Assembly (NCBI GenBank): GCA_937902995.1
Contig: CALEKY010000109.1
Coordinates: 11,037-75,036 of the forward strand
DNA: 64,000 nt
Direction of reading: 5' to 3'
Source: an uncultured Sinobacteraceae bacterium
Lineage (GTDB): Bacteria > Pseudomonadota > Gammaproteobacteria > Steroidobacterales > Steroidobacteraceae
In this document: in pieces, positions 36,444 through 45,966 of the stretch
Numbering within the stretch: position 1 is the stretch's first letter
Layout: the number at the start of each line of letters is the position of its first letter
The notes under the pieces: generated by a model
What the model was told of the DNA's origin: nothing
The model's input: only the letters and a program-made list of their open reading frames with translations
The model's database searches: none
Made by a program: the position numbers and the translations under genes

Positions 36444-37601
36444 TCACACTCGCTCGAGAATCGTCGCGATGCCCTGACCGCCGCCGATGCACTGGGTCGC
36501 GAGCGCATAGCGCTTACCTTCGCGCTTCAACAGTTGTGCCGCCTTGGCGGTAATGCGCGCTCCGGTCGCGCCGAGCGGATGGCCGAGCGCAATCGCGCCG
36601 CCGTCGATATTCGCTTTCTCGAACGGGATCTGGAGCTCGCGAAGACAGGCGACTGCTTGGCTCGCAAAAGCTTCGTTGATCTCGACGATGTCGATGTCGG
36701 CGATGGACAGGCCGGCACGAGCAAGCGCTTTGCGCGTCGCGGGCACCGGACCCATGCCCATGAATTCCGGCTCGCAACCGGCGACTGCAACGGCGCGGAT
36801 GCGTGCGAGCACATCGAGACCGTGCGCCTCGGCGAACCGCTCTGACGTCACGAGCACAGCCGATGCACCGTCGGTGAGCGGAGAAGAAGTACCGGCCGTG
36901 ACGGTGCCGTTCGCGTCGAAGGCAGGTTTGAGTGCGGCCAAGCCTTCGAGCGATGTCTGCGGGCGCAGGCAACCGTCGGCATCGACGACGCCTTGGGGCG
37001 TCGTGACCGGCACCAACTCAGCTGCGAGTCGGCCTCCCGTGAATGCGGCAGCCGCCTTTTGTTGGGACGCGAGAGCGAACTGTTCCTGTTGTCTGCGTGA
37101 GACGTCGAATTTCGCGGCGACATTCTCCGCCGTGCGACCCATCGTGATGTAGGCCTCGATTTGAAGCTCGGCATCTGGCGCGTTGAGGCTCTTGAAGCGC
37201 GGATTCGGAGAGAAATTGAAGCCGCCCTGGGGAACGCGCGTCATCGACTCGACGCCTGCGCAAATGAATGCATCGCCCGCGCCGACCGCGATCTGGCCGG
37301 CTGCGTAGTGAATGGCGCTCATCGATGAGCCGCAGAACCGATTGATCGTCACGCCGCCGGTTTCGAGCGGGAGCCCGGCGAGTAGGGAAGCGATGCGCGC
37401 AATGTTGTTGCCCTGCTGCGCTTCGGGGTATGCGCAGCCCATCACCACGTCTTCTATCAATGCAGGATCGATCCTCGTGCGCTCGATGAGACCGCGTAAT
37501 GCGACGGCGGCGAGATCGTCCGGCCTCACATCGACCAAACGGCCTTTCTTAGCGAAATGAAAGGGAGTACGGACGAATCCGGCTATGACTGCATTGCTCA
37601 T
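36444..37601 (-). CDS. Acetyl-CoA C-acyltransferase (thiolase)
   Basis: 385 residues. The acylated Cys90 is in NRFCGSSMSAIHYAAGQ, the ADGASAVL-type block (LTDGASAVLVTSERFAEA) is near 245, and the C-terminal catalytic motifs are GHPLGATGAR and CIGGGQG. It cleaves 3-oxoacyl-CoA with CoA or, in reverse, condenses acetyl-CoA. With the acetoacetyl-CoA synthetase and two hydroxyacyl-CoA dehydrogenases of this block it would complete beta-oxidation to acetyl-CoA. No FadB partner is adjacent. A 27-bp palindrome lies 15 bases upstream of its start. Confidence 0.9.
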   Translation of the reverse strand: MSNAVIAGFVRTPFHFAKKGRLVDVRPDDLAAVALRGLIERTRIDPALIEDVVMGCAYPEAQQGNNIARIASLLAGLPLETGGVTINRFCGSSMSAIHYAAGQIAVGAGDAFICAGVESMTRVPQGGFNFSPNPRFKSLNAPDAELQIEAYITMGRTAENVAAKFDVSRRQQEQFALASQQKAAAAFTGGRLAAELVPVTTPQGVVDADGCLRPQTSLEGLAALKPAFDANGTVTAGTSSPLTDGASAVLVTSERFAEAHGLDVLARIRAVAVAGCEPEFMGMGPVPATRKALARAGLSIADIDIVEINEAFASQAVACLRELQIPFEKANIDGGAIALGHPLGATGARITAKAAQLLKREGKRYALATQCIGGGQGIATILERV

Positions 37602-37615
37602 GTGCGCGCTCGTTA

Positions 37616-37642
37616 GATGATAGTGATCATATGACGATCATC
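37616..37642. promoter_or_regulatory. 27-bp imperfect palindrome upstream of the thiolase gene
   Basis: Arms GATGATaGT and ACgATCATC frame a central GATCATATG; 10 of 13 base pairs are symmetric. It lies 15-41 bases before the thiolase start, overlapping the likely promoter, as expected for a TetR- or GntR-type repressor of fatty-acid genes. It does not match the CAATC-N4-GATTG pattern. Confidence 0.55.
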
Positions 37643-37684
37643 ATACATACCGAGGACGAAGAATCAATAAGGGGCAGCAGTATC

Positions 37685-37855
37685 GGGAAACGGGAAACGG
37701 GAAACGGGAAAGGGGAAGGAGGGAAGGAGGGAAGGAGGGAGGGGCGCTGCGCGCCCAACCACTCACGACTCGCTACTCACGACTCACGAAGGGAAAAGGG
37801 AAAGGGGAAAAGGGAAAGGGCAGCAACCAGCCTGCCTCACGAATCACGAGTCACA
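37685..37855. repeat. Heptamer tandem-repeat tract (GGGAAAR and CGTGAGT types)
   Basis: GGGAAAC three times, GGGAAAG, GGGAAGGA variants, then units of CGTGAGT (read on the minus strand), GGGAAAA/GGGAAAG units and again CGTGATT/CGTGACT. The last units hold the end and stop codon of the glutathione transferase gene. Confidence 0.85.
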
Positions 37856-38448
37856 TCCTTCTCCCTCGCACGCGCAAACGCCGGGCGCGAGATACAGCGC
37901 TGGACGTACTGCTCCAACTGCGGAGTTCTCTGGCTGCTCAAGAGCGGCGAATCCATGAACATCGCGAAGGCTGCGGCGTAGAGCGGATCTGCCAGCGTAA
38001 AACGTTCGCCGGCAATGTAAGGCTGAGAGGCGAGGCGTGCGTTGATGAAATCCATGGCCTCGTCCGAGTCCACCCAGGCGGCCGAGCCGCGCGGAACCTG
38101 CATTTGCATGAACTTGGACATGAACGCAGGTTCCATCACACCGCAGTAATACGCGAGCATCGTCAGCAGACTGCCGCGCATCGGGTCGTCGACGGCCGCG
38201 CCCAATCCGGCTTCCGGGAACTTGTCCGCCAAATAGAGTGCGATCGCGGCTTGCTCGAAGACTACGCGGTCGCCGTCCTTCAGCACCGGGACCTTCCCAT
38301 GCGGATGCGGATTGCGTGGATCGATGGCTCCGCTTCCGTCGCCGCGACGAATGGACACGTACTCGATCTGATAGGGGACGCCCAGTTCCTCTAGCATCCA
38401 CAAGGCGTTTCCGGAACGCGAGCGGGGAGCGTGAATGAGCGTCAGCAT
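37837..38448 (-). CDS. Glutathione S-transferase
   Basis: 203 residues. The N-terminal thioredoxin-like domain (MLTLIHAPRSRSGNALWMLEELGVPYQIEYV) has a Ser-rich active-site region and the cis-Pro motif KVPVLKDGDRVVFEQAAI; the helical C-terminal domain contains YIAGERFTLADPLYAAAFAM. It conjugates or reduces electrophiles with glutathione in the cytoplasm. GGAG lies 8 bases before the ATG at 38448; upstream in-frame starts are not supported. The C-terminus VTRDS and the TGA stop are written by the heptamer repeat, suggesting the original 3' end was replaced or trimmed. Confidence 0.88.
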   Translation of the reverse strand: MLTLIHAPRSRSGNALWMLEELGVPYQIEYVSIRRGDGSGAIDPRNPHPHGKVPVLKDGDRVVFEQAAIALYLADKFPEAGLGAAVDDPMRGSLLTMLAYYCGVMEPAFMSKFMQMQVPRGSAAWVDSDEAMDFINARLASQPYIAGERFTLADPLYAAAFAMFMDSPLLSSQRTPQLEQYVQRCISRPAFARAREKDVTRDS

Positions 38449-38517
38449 GTTTTTCTCCTCGAGCGTGAGGTTGCGAAGCGCCGCGAAACCGAGCGCTTCA
38501 TTCGTTAGAATGCGAGG

Positions 38518-39291
38518 ATGCGTATAGCCACTTTCAACGTCAACAGCATCAATGCGCGGCTGCCTCATGTGCTGCGCTGGCTCGAGCAAACGTCTCCTGA
38601 CATCGTGTGTCTGCAGGAGCTCAAGACGCCGCAAGAGAAATTTCCCGAGGCTGAGATTCGAGCCGCCGGTTACGGCGCGATCTGGCACGGCCAGAAAAGC
38701 TACAACGGTGTCGCCATTCTCGCTCGCAACGAAGATCCGGTGGAGATTTGTCGGGCCTTGCCGGGCGACCCGGAAGACACGCACAGTCGTTACATCGAGG
38801 CGACAGCGAAGGGCATCCTGATCGGTTGCTTGTATCTGCCGAACGGCAATCCTGCGCCGGGCCCCAAGTTCGACTACAAGCTGCGGTGGATGCAGCGGCT
38901 GACGACCCATGCCGCGCAGCTCATTGGTCGCGACATGCCCGTCGTGCTTGCGGGCGATTACAACGTGATTCCCACCGAGATCGACGTGTACAAACCCGAG
39001 CGCTGGGTGAACGATGCGCTATTTCGCATCGAGACCCGCGAGGCGTTTCAGCAGCTCGTCGCACAAGGCTGGACGGATGCGCTTCGCCATTTGTATCCCG
39101 ACGAAGTGATCTACACGTATTGGGACTACTTCCGCGACGCCTACAAGCGCAACGCCGGGATGCGCATCGATCACCTGCTGCTCAATTCGACCGCCGCCAA
39201 GCATCTCGTTGCCGCCGGCGTCGACCGCGACGTACGCGGCTGGGAAAGAGCCAGCGACCATGCGCCCGTGTGGATCGAGCTGAACGTGTAG
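38518..39291 (+). CDS. xthA: Exodeoxyribonuclease III
   Basis: 257 residues of the exonuclease III/AP-endonuclease family. Metal and catalytic residues lie in ATFNVNSINARLPHVLRWL, CLQELKTPQEKFPEAEI, GDYNVIPTEIDVYKPE, YTYWDYFRDAYKRNAGMRIDHLL and the final SDHAPVWIEL. It cuts at abasic sites and removes 3' blocking groups during base-excision repair. It is divergent from the glutathione transferase gene, 69 bases away. Heptamer repeats start directly after its stop. Confidence 0.92.
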   Translation: MRIATFNVNSINARLPHVLRWLEQTSPDIVCLQELKTPQEKFPEAEIRAAGYGAIWHGQKSYNGVAILARNEDPVEICRALPGDPEDTHSRYIEATAKGILIGCLYLPNGNPAPGPKFDYKLRWMQRLTTHAAQLIGRDMPVVLAGDYNVIPTEIDVYKPERWVNDALFRIETREAFQQLVAQGWTDALRHLYPDEVIYTYWDYFRDAYKRNAGMRIDHLLLNSTAAKHLVAAGVDRDVRGWERASDHAPVWIELNV

Positions 39292-39295
39292 GGCC

Positions 39296-39427
39296 TGAGG
39301 CGTGGGACTCGGAGCTTGGGCGAGAAGAGCGAGTTCGGGCACCTTCCACTCAACATTCACTACTCACCATTCACCCTGCGAATCACGAATCACGGCGCCC
39401 TTCGCTATCGACTGTCGACTTTCAACT
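39296..39427. repeat. Heptamer tandem-repeat tract of several types
   Basis: Successive 7-bp units: GAGGCGT/GGGACTC type, then CACTCAA, CATTCAC, TACTCAC, CATTCAC, then CGAATCA units, then CTATCGA, CTGTCGA, CTTTCAA, CTATCGC. The last group contains the stop codon of the outer-membrane factor gene. No other feature in this space. Confidence 0.75.
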
Positions 39428-40894
39428 ATCGCCTGAACCCCATCCTCCGCCCAGCGCCTTGCACAACGCGATGAATCGTACGCCAAGTTGCGTCGTGCTC
39501 TCGCTGTACGCGCGCTGTGCCTGTAGCAGCGTGCGGCGCGCATCGAGGTCGACGAGATAGTCGACGAGGCCGTGTTCGTAACGAATGTGCGCGATGTCAT
39601 ACGCTTCGCGGCTTGCGCGCACGAGCTCGGCGAGCTCGCTGTTGCGTCGTTGTTCTGAGATGAATGCGTCGAGCGTATTCTCGACCTCATGCCAAGCGGC
39701 AAGCACCGTGCGCTGATAGTCCACCGCAGCCTGTTGTTGTTGAAGTTTGCGAAGCTCCACGACGGAGCGCAGCCGGCCGCCCTGAAACAACGGCAGGCTC
39801 AACGTCGGACCGACGGTCCACTGGCGAGCGCCCCATTCGGTGAAGTCAGAAGCATCGAGCGATTGATGCACGAAGCTGCCCGTCAGGGAGAACCGCGGAT
39901 ACAGGTCTGCGACGGCAATACCGATCTCAGCAGTCGCAGCCTGTAAGCGCGCCTCGGCGCGGCGAATGTCGGGCCGGCGACGCGCAAGTTCGGAAGGAAT
40001 GCCGGCCGAGGCGATCGTCGGTACGGCTGGCATGGACGGATTCTCGCGCAAGAGCTCGTTCAACGCGCGAGGCGGTTCGCCGACGAGAAGCGCAAGCGCA
40101 TTCTGTAGCACCGCTTCTTGATGTTCGAGCGCAGGGATGAGTGCGCGGCTGTTCGCGAGCTGCGCCTGCTGAACGCTGAGCTCGAGGCTCGTTACCAATC
40201 CGCCCTCGGTGCGATGACGGGTCAGCTCGACCTGGTCGATGCCTGCAGCAACGTCTTCGCGCGCAATGCGCAATTGGTCGCGTACCCCGGCGAGCTCGAA
40301 GTAAAGCCGTGCGACTTCGGCAATGACCGTGAGCTCGGCGTCATGCAGGTCCTCGCGGCTTGCTGCGAACGACGCGTCAGTGGATTCGACGATGCGGCGA
40401 ACGCGTCCCCAGAGATCGAGCTCCCATGAAGCATCGAACCCCGCTTGATAAAGACCGAACGGTTCTGCCAGCGCCTGAATGATGCGATCGCGATCTGCGC
40501 CGGGCGGAGCGACGATCTCGATGAGACGCGTGTTGATTCCGTGCTCGCTCTGACGCTCGCGCCGATACACGCCGTTGGCGGCAATTCCCGGCCAGCGCTC
40601 GCCAGCCGCGATCGCTCGTTGCGCGCGGCTTGCGGCCACTCGCAAAGTCGCCAACCTCAAGTCGAGGTTGTGGTTGCGGGCGCGCTCGATCAGCTCGTTC
40701 AAACGGGCGTCGCCTAGCGCCGTCCACCAATCTCCCGTCAGCACATCGGCGTCGATTGCGGCTGCGCCAATCGGTGTTGCGGGTTGTTCCCAGCGTTCGG
40801 GCAGCTTCGGCGCCGGTTGCTCGAAGTCGGGGCCGACTGCACACGACGCACACAGAATCGAAACGGCAGAGGCGAGAAAGCAAGAGCGACGCAT
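39422..40894 (-). CDS. Outer-membrane efflux lipoprotein, NodT/RND factor type
   Basis: 490 residues. A signal peptide with a probable lipidation Cys18 (CASCAVGPDF) precedes two TolC-like repeats of long amphipathic helices (RIAREDVAAGIDQVELTRHRTEGG; VELRKLQQQQAAVDYQRTVLAAW). It forms the outer-membrane channel of a tripartite exporter. It is last in a five-gene minus-strand operon after the HlyD-type adaptor, ABC ATPase and two permeases, so it serves that pump. The final GDS and the TGA stop coincide with heptamer repeat units. The ATG at 40894 gives the signal peptide. Confidence 0.85.
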   Translation of the reverse strand: MRRSCFLASAVSILCASCAVGPDFEQPAPKLPERWEQPATPIGAAAIDADVLTGDWWTALGDARLNELIERARNHNLDLRLATLRVAASRAQRAIAAGERWPGIAANGVYRRERQSEHGINTRLIEIVAPPGADRDRIIQALAEPFGLYQAGFDASWELDLWGRVRRIVESTDASFAASREDLHDAELTVIAEVARLYFELAGVRDQLRIAREDVAAGIDQVELTRHRTEGGLVTSLELSVQQAQLANSRALIPALEHQEAVLQNALALLVGEPPRALNELLRENPSMPAVPTIASAGIPSELARRRPDIRRAEARLQAATAEIGIAVADLYPRFSLTGSFVHQSLDASDFTEWGARQWTVGPTLSLPLFQGGRLRSVVELRKLQQQQAAVDYQRTVLAAWHEVENTLDAFISEQRRNSELAELVRASREAYDIAHIRYEHGLVDYLVDLDARRTLLQAQRAYSESTTQLGVRFIALCKALGGGWGSGDS

Positions 40895-40908
40895 GACGAC
40901 CTCGCGAA

Positions 40909-42027
40909 TCAGGTCAGCCGGTGCCGAAACAGCCATGAAGCGGTCGGCAGGGTGATGGCGGCGATGACGACGAGCGGCCACATTTGATGAACGAGCACAT
41001 CGAATCCCGCGCCCTCGAGATAGATTCGACGGACCATCTCGATGGCGTAACGGAGCGGATTGGCGAGCGTGATGTACTGCAGCGCATCCGGCATGTTGTC
41101 GATGGCGGATGCAAGTCCCGACAGCAGCATCATCGGCATCAACAATACGAACGAATACAGCATGGCTTGTTGCATCGTGAGCGAGAACGCCGAGACCGCC
41201 AGACCGATCCCGACGCAGGCCGTCGTGAACAACAGCAAGGCGGAGTAAAGCGTCACGAGCGAACCTTGGAAGGGGATTCCGAACCAATATCTCGCGATGA
41301 GGAGCACGATCGTCGCTTGGGTAATGCCGATCAGAATGGGCGGGATGGCCTTGCCGACCAGAATCTCGCCCGGACGCAATGGCGTGACGAGCAATTGATC
41401 GAACGTGCCTTGCTCGCGCTCGCGTGCAACAGAGAGGGCTGCGAGCATGAGCGTTTGCAGCATCGTGAGCGCCGCAATGAGTGTGGGAATCATGTACCAA
41501 CGCGTCTCGAGCGTCGGGTTGTACCAGGCTCGGGTTTCGACCCGCAATGGAGCGTCGGGAAGGTCATGCTCACGATTCCAAGCCGCATTGAAGCGTTCGA
41601 CGACGGCGGCAACGTAGCTCGCAGCGACCCCGGCGGTGTTGGAGTTGCGACCGTCGGTGATGACCTGAACGACGGCGCCGCGACCCGAAAGCATGTTGCG
41701 TTCGAAGTCGTCGGGAATCTGGACGACGAGAATGGCGCGTTTCGTACCGATGACATCGGAGATTTGATTCGCATTGTGCAAGTCGACAACGCGTTCGAAC
41801 ACAGGTGAACCGTCGAGCTGCGCGACGAATCGGGCAGAGGCGGCGCTGCGATCCTGGTCGAGCAGCGCATACGGCACTTCGTTCAAGTCGAACGTGGCCG
41901 CATAGCCGAACAACAGAGATTGCAACAGCACGGGCAGGAACAGCACGATGCGGCTGCGCGGATCTTTGACGACGGCCACGAGCTCTTTCTTGATCAGGAC
42001 GACAGTCCGATACAGAGCGGCGCTCAT
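40909..42027 (-). CDS. ybhR: ABC-2 type permease, YbhR-like
   Basis: 372 residues. One membrane segment near residue 25 is followed by a large periplasmic domain (about 45-175, VPYALLDQDRSAASARF) and five to six membrane segments at the C-terminus (MIPTLIAALTMLQTLMLAAL; REREQGTFDQLLVTPLRPGEILVGK is the coupling helix region). This is the ABC2 exporter fold of the YbhS/YbhR pair. It should form a heterodimer with the neighbouring permease. Its start overlaps the stop of that gene (ATGA). Confidence 0.86.
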   Translation of the reverse strand: MSAALYRTVVLIKKELVAVVKDPRSRIVLFLPVLLQSLLFGYAATFDLNEVPYALLDQDRSAASARFVAQLDGSPVFERVVDLHNANQISDVIGTKRAILVVQIPDDFERNMLSGRGAVVQVITDGRNSNTAGVAASYVAAVVERFNAAWNREHDLPDAPLRVETRAWYNPTLETRWYMIPTLIAALTMLQTLMLAALSVAREREQGTFDQLLVTPLRPGEILVGKAIPPILIGITQATIVLLIARYWFGIPFQGSLVTLYSALLLFTTACVGIGLAVSAFSLTMQQAMLYSFVLLMPMMLLSGLASAIDNMPDALQYITLANPLRYAIEMVRRIYLEGAGFDVLVHQMWPLVVIAAITLPTASWLFRHRLT

Positions 42028-43181
42028 GCGAGCTCCTTACGGGTGTTCGCTCTCGCGGCAACGAGGAGGATGACCGCGACGACGCTCAGCGCCGCGATGT
42101 CGCGCACGAGAAGAGGTGCCACGTTACCCGCCAAGAACAGCGTTTGGAGCGCCTCCACGTAGTATGTCGCCGGTAATACGCGGCTGATCGCGCGGATGAC
42201 GCTCGGCACGCTGTGCAGATCGAAAATGAAGCCGGAGAGCATCAAGGCCGGCAGAAAGCTGACGATGAGTGCGACCTGGCAGGCGAGGAACTGATTCTTG
42301 AGCGCAGCAGAGATGAGCAGCCCGAGTCCCAGCGAAACGAGCAGATAGATCATCGACGTGAACACGATCAGCGCGAGCGAGCCGCGAATCGGCACGAAGA
42401 ACAGAAATTTGGCGGAAAGCAGGCACAGCACGAGTCCGCCGAGTCCGACGACGAAGTAGGGAACGAGCTTCGCGATGACGATTTCGGTCGAGTTGACCGG
42501 TGTGACGAAGAGCGCCTCGAGCGTGCCGCGCTCCCATTCCCTGGCCATCACGAGCGATGTGAGCAACGCGCCGTTGAGCGTCATGATGACCACGACGAGG
42601 CCCGGCACGAGAAAGAAGCGGCTGTTGTTCGCCTCATTGAACCATTGCCGGGACTCGATGGTGATGGGCGGGGCGGCGCGGTTCATCTCGCCGGCAGCGA
42701 TCCGTTTCGCGCTCCACTGCGCAATAGCGCCTTGCGCAAACGCTTCGAGCGCACGCGCGCGATTCGGATCCGTGCCGTGCAGCAGGACCTGAACGACTGC
42801 ATCGCCTCGCGCCAGGTTCCGCGAGAAATCGGAGCGCAAGTACACGATGGCGTCGACATCTCCTGCACGCATCAGATCGATGGCTTGATTCAGCGACACG
42901 AGCGGAACGGGAGCGAAGTAGGGCGAGAGATAGAACCCGGCAAGGACGTTTTGAGCGGTCGGCGACGGATCTTCCGTCACGAGGGCAACAGGTGCATCCC
43001 TCACATCGAACGAGAGGCCGTAACCGAAGAGCAGGATCAAGAGCAATGGCAGGAACAAGCCGACCATCACATTGCTCTTGTCGCGCACGAGCTGGCGAGC
43101 CTCCTTGCGGATCAGGGCGACGAGCCGCTGCTTGGAGACGCCGCGTCGGTGCTCGGACGCCGATAGGCTTTCGGCGCTCAT
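42024..43181 (-). CDS. ybhS: ABC-2 type permease, YbhS-like
   Basis: 385 residues of the same fold as the next gene: N-terminal segment (VMVGLFLPLLLILLFGYGL), periplasmic domain (APVALVTEDPSPTAQNVLAGF), coupling region REWERGTLEALFVTPVNSTEIVIAK and five to six membrane segments. The ATG at 43181 overlaps the ATPase stop. E. coli YbhFSR exports antibiotics and has been linked to Na+/Li+ extrusion; substrates here are unknown. Confidence 0.86.
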   Translation of the reverse strand: MSAESLSASEHRRGVSKQRLVALIRKEARQLVRDKSNVMVGLFLPLLLILLFGYGLSFDVRDAPVALVTEDPSPTAQNVLAGFYLSPYFAPVPLVSLNQAIDLMRAGDVDAIVYLRSDFSRNLARGDAVVQVLLHGTDPNRARALEAFAQGAIAQWSAKRIAAGEMNRAAPPITIESRQWFNEANNSRFFLVPGLVVVIMTLNGALLTSLVMAREWERGTLEALFVTPVNSTEIVIAKLVPYFVVGLGGLVLCLLSAKFLFFVPIRGSLALIVFTSMIYLLVSLGLGLLISAALKNQFLACQVALIVSFLPALMLSGFIFDLHSVPSVIRAISRVLPATYYVEALQTLFLAGNVAPLLVRDIAALSVVAVILLVAARANTRKELA

Positions 43182-44938
43182 GCGGCTGCTCCGGACCGTT
43201 CGGCCTTCTGGCGTGCCAATTCGACGATGGCGATGAAGGCATCTTCCATCGTGTCTACGACGGCCCCGCCCGCCGAAGCCTGTGCGCGCACTTCTTCGGG
43301 AGTGCCGAGCGCAAGCATCGTGCCGGCATCCTGAATCATGATTCGATCGCAGTATTCGGCTTCTTCCATGAAGTGCGTCGTGACGACGATGGTCGTGCCC
43401 TGTTCGGCGAGCGAGGTAATCCGGCGCCAGAACTCGCGACGTGCCAAAGGATCTGCGCCGCTCGTCGGCTCGTCGAGAAACAGGATCTGCGGCTCGTGCA
43501 GCAAGGCCGCGGCCATGGCGAGTCGCCGCTGGAATCCGCCGGGTAGCGTGCCAGCTGCGTCGGATGCATGTTCGCGCAAATCGAAATTCTCGAGCGCCCA
43601 TTCGACACGCTCGCGTTTACGGGCATTGCGTAGTCCGTAGGCGCCCGCGAAGAACTCCAGGTTTTCGCGGATCGTCAGATCGCCGTACAGCGAGAACTTT
43701 TGTGCGACATAGCCGATGTTCTGCCGCGCTGCCGCGCGTGCCTTGCGAAGATCGACGCCTGCAACGTGCAGTTTCCCGCTCGTCGCCGGCAACAATCCGC
43801 ACAACATACGAAAGGTCGTGGTTTTTCCAGCACCGTTCGGACCGAGCAAACCGAAGACTTCGCCGCGACGGACGCTGAAGCTGGTGCGATTCACCGCGAT
43901 GAAGTCACCGAACTTGCGGACGGCGTCGTGTACATCGATGACGATCTCCGGGCCGGCATTGCGTCGTTCCGGTGCGAGATCGAGCATCGCGGCGGAAGCC
44001 GATCGTGTCGATGCTTGCCGGTGCAGCAGCATCATGAGGCCATCTTCGAGACCCGCTTCGACGGATTCGAACCCCACATTCGGTAGTTCGATCGGGCGCT
44101 GCTCACGTATTACCGCGCGAACCTTTCCGCCGCGAGGTACGGCATCGACGACTTCCGGCGTGTCGATGAGCGCGGCCTGCAGCGCTCGTGCGGTTTGGGG
44201 AATCGTAGAAGTTGCGATGAACGTATGGCCGCGTGCGCCCTGTTTGATTTCATCGGGCGCGCCGCGCGTGAGCACGCGGCCCTCATGCAGCACGACGACG
44301 TGCGAGCAGCGTTCCGCTTCGTCCATGTAAGACGTGCTCACGACGACGGACAGACCGTCGCGTTCGACGAGATCCACGACGATTTCCCACAGCTCTCGGC
44401 GCGACAGCGGATCGACACCGACAGTCGGCTCATCGAGCAGCAACAACTCGGGCGAACGCACGAGCGTGCATGCAAGTCCGAGCTTCTGTTTCATCCCGCC
44501 GGACAGCTTGCCGGCAAGGCGAGTACGGAAAGGTCCTAGCCCCGTCATTTCGAGCAGGCGCGCGTAACGTTCCGCACGTTGCTCGTGCGAGACGCCGTGC
44601 AGATCGGCGTACAGATCGAGGTTTTCCTGCACGCTCAAGTCTTCGTAGAGCCCGAAGCGCTGAGGCATGTAGCTGATGCGGTCTTGGATCGCCTGCCTCT
44701 GCGTTGCGGCATCCATGCCGAGGACGAAGATCGAGCCCTCGTCGGCGCGCATCAGGCACGCGGCCAAGCGTAAGAGCGTCGTCTTGCCCGCACCGTCGGG
44801 ACCGACAAGCGCTGTGAGCGCGCCTCGACGCGCTTGGAAGGTAATGTCGTCGAGTGCGAAAACGACCGTATCGTCGCGTGCAAAGCGTTTCGTGAGACCG
44901 CGTGCCTCGAGAGCGAGAACGGTGTCTGGTTCGGCCAT
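43178..44938 (-). CDS. ybhF: Double ABC ATPase, YbhF-like
   Basis: 586 residues with two nucleotide-binding domains. The first (about 8-235) has Walker A GPDGAGKTT, signature LSGGMKQKLGLACTL and Walker B LLLLDEPTVGVD. The second (about 335-560) has Walker A GPNGAGKTT, the degenerate signature LPGGFQRRLAMAAAL and Walker B ILFLDEPTSGAD. Only the first signature is close to LSGGQ, so the two sites are probably unequal. The order adaptor-ATPase-permease-permease is that of ybhGFSR in E. coli. It starts 5 bases after the adaptor gene stop. Confidence 0.9.
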   Translation of the reverse strand: MAEPDTVLALEARGLTKRFARDDTVVFALDDITFQARRGALTALVGPDGAGKTTLLRLAACLMRADEGSIFVLGMDAATQRQAIQDRISYMPQRFGLYEDLSVQENLDLYADLHGVSHEQRAERYARLLEMTGLGPFRTRLAGKLSGGMKQKLGLACTLVRSPELLLLDEPTVGVDPLSRRELWEIVVDLVERDGLSVVVSTSYMDEAERCSHVVVLHEGRVLTRGAPDEIKQGARGHTFIATSTIPQTARALQAALIDTPEVVDAVPRGGKVRAVIREQRPIELPNVGFESVEAGLEDGLMMLLHRQASTRSASAAMLDLAPERRNAGPEIVIDVHDAVRKFGDFIAVNRTSFSVRRGEVFGLLGPNGAGKTTTFRMLCGLLPATSGKLHVAGVDLRKARAAARQNIGYVAQKFSLYGDLTIRENLEFFAGAYGLRNARKRERVEWALENFDLREHASDAAGTLPGGFQRRLAMAAALLHEPQILFLDEPTSGADPLARREFWRRITSLAEQGTTIVVTTHFMEEAEYCDRIMIQDAGTMLALGTPEEVRAQASAGGAVVDTMEDAFIAIVELARQKAERSGAAA

Positions 44939-44943
44939 GACGC

Positions 44944-45966
44944 TCAATGCGCCGCTGAGGTCGCGTTCGTCGACGACTCGGACAAATCGATACGAACCGT
45001 AGCCGGCATGCCGAGACGGAGAATGTTCTTCGGGTCTTCGACGAACACCCGCACTTCGTAGACGAGACTGGTCCGCAACTCTTCTGTCTGCACGATCTTC
45101 GGCGTGAATTCGGCTGTCGAGGAAATGAACCCGATTCGGCCTGGAAGCGGCTCGTCGCTGCTGTCGACGTGCACGGTGGCAGGCATGTCGGTTCGGATGC
45201 GGCCGAGGTACGCCTCGCCGATGTACGCACGCACCCATTTCGGATGATCGATCGCGATCGACACGACGGGTCGGCCCGGCGTTGCGAGCTCGCCGGGCTC
45301 CATGAGTCGGTTACGGACGACGCCGTCGGTTGGCGAGATCAGCTCGGCGTCTTTGAGCTGACGCTCGAGCAGCGCGAGTTCCGCCTGTGCGGCTTCGAGT
45401 TGGGCTTGCGCTTGCTCGATGTCTTCTCCTCTGGCTCCCGCCAAGAGCAGTGCGAGCGCCTCGCGGGCGTTGCGCGCCCGTGCCTCGCTCATTCTCGCGT
45501 GCGTCGTCGCCACTTCCAGATCCTGTGCGCTCACCGCCCGTCCCTCGGATGCGGCACTGATCGACTTCAGGCGTTCGAGCTGACTGCGGGCATTTTCTGC
45601 TTCGGCATCCGCTGCGGCGAGCGCTGCACGGGCTTGCGCGATTTCTTCGGGGCGTGCGCCGTTCTTGAGCTTCCGTAAAGCCTCGGCCTGTGCGGCCACT
45701 TTGGCCTTCGCCTGTTGCACGCGTGGAATCAGCCGGCCGGTCTCCAAGCGCGCGAGCACTTGGCCGGCGTGCACGCGCGTACCTTCTTCGACCAGCACCT
45801 CGGCAATCCGCTCGGCATCGTTGAACGGCAGTTCGACTTGGCGCAGATCCACGTTCCCGTACAACACGACCGACTGTGCCTCGCCGTCTTGGCGCGCCCA
45901 CCAAAAAATCAGCAACGCCAGGAGCAGGACGGCGACCAGGGCGATCGGGAGGATTCTCTTGTTCAC
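44944..45966 (-). CDS. ybhG: HlyD-family periplasmic adaptor, YbhG-like
   Basis: 340 residues from the GTG at 45966. A membrane anchor (RILPIALVAVLLLALLIFWW), a lipoyl-like half (GNVDLRQVELPFNDAERIAEVLVEEGTRVHAGQVLARLE), a long coiled-coil hairpin (about 95-215, alanine- and glutamine-rich) and the second lipoyl half with a beta-barrel domain (DAELISPTDGVVRNRLMEPGELATPGRPV) follow in order. It links the inner-membrane ABC permeases to the NodT-type channel. It is the first gene of the exporter operon. Confidence 0.88.
   Translation of the reverse strand: MNKRILPIALVAVLLLALLIFWWARQDGEAQSVVLYGNVDLRQVELPFNDAERIAEVLVEEGTRVHAGQVLARLETGRLIPRVQQAKAKVAAQAEALRKLKNGARPEEIAQARAALAAADAEAENARSQLERLKSISAASEGRAVSAQDLEVATTHARMSEARARNAREALALLLAGARGEDIEQAQAQLEAAQAELALLERQLKDAELISPTDGVVRNRLMEPGELATPGRPVVSIAIDHPKWVRAYIGEAYLGRIRTDMPATVHVDSSDEPLPGRIGFISSTAEFTPKIVQTEELRTSLVYEVRVFVEDPKNILRLGMPATVRIDLSESSTNATSAAH

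Noticed and set aside
37685..37855. Possible CRISPR array
   Set aside because: Units are 7 bp, directly adjoining, and there are no unique spacers and no cas genes.
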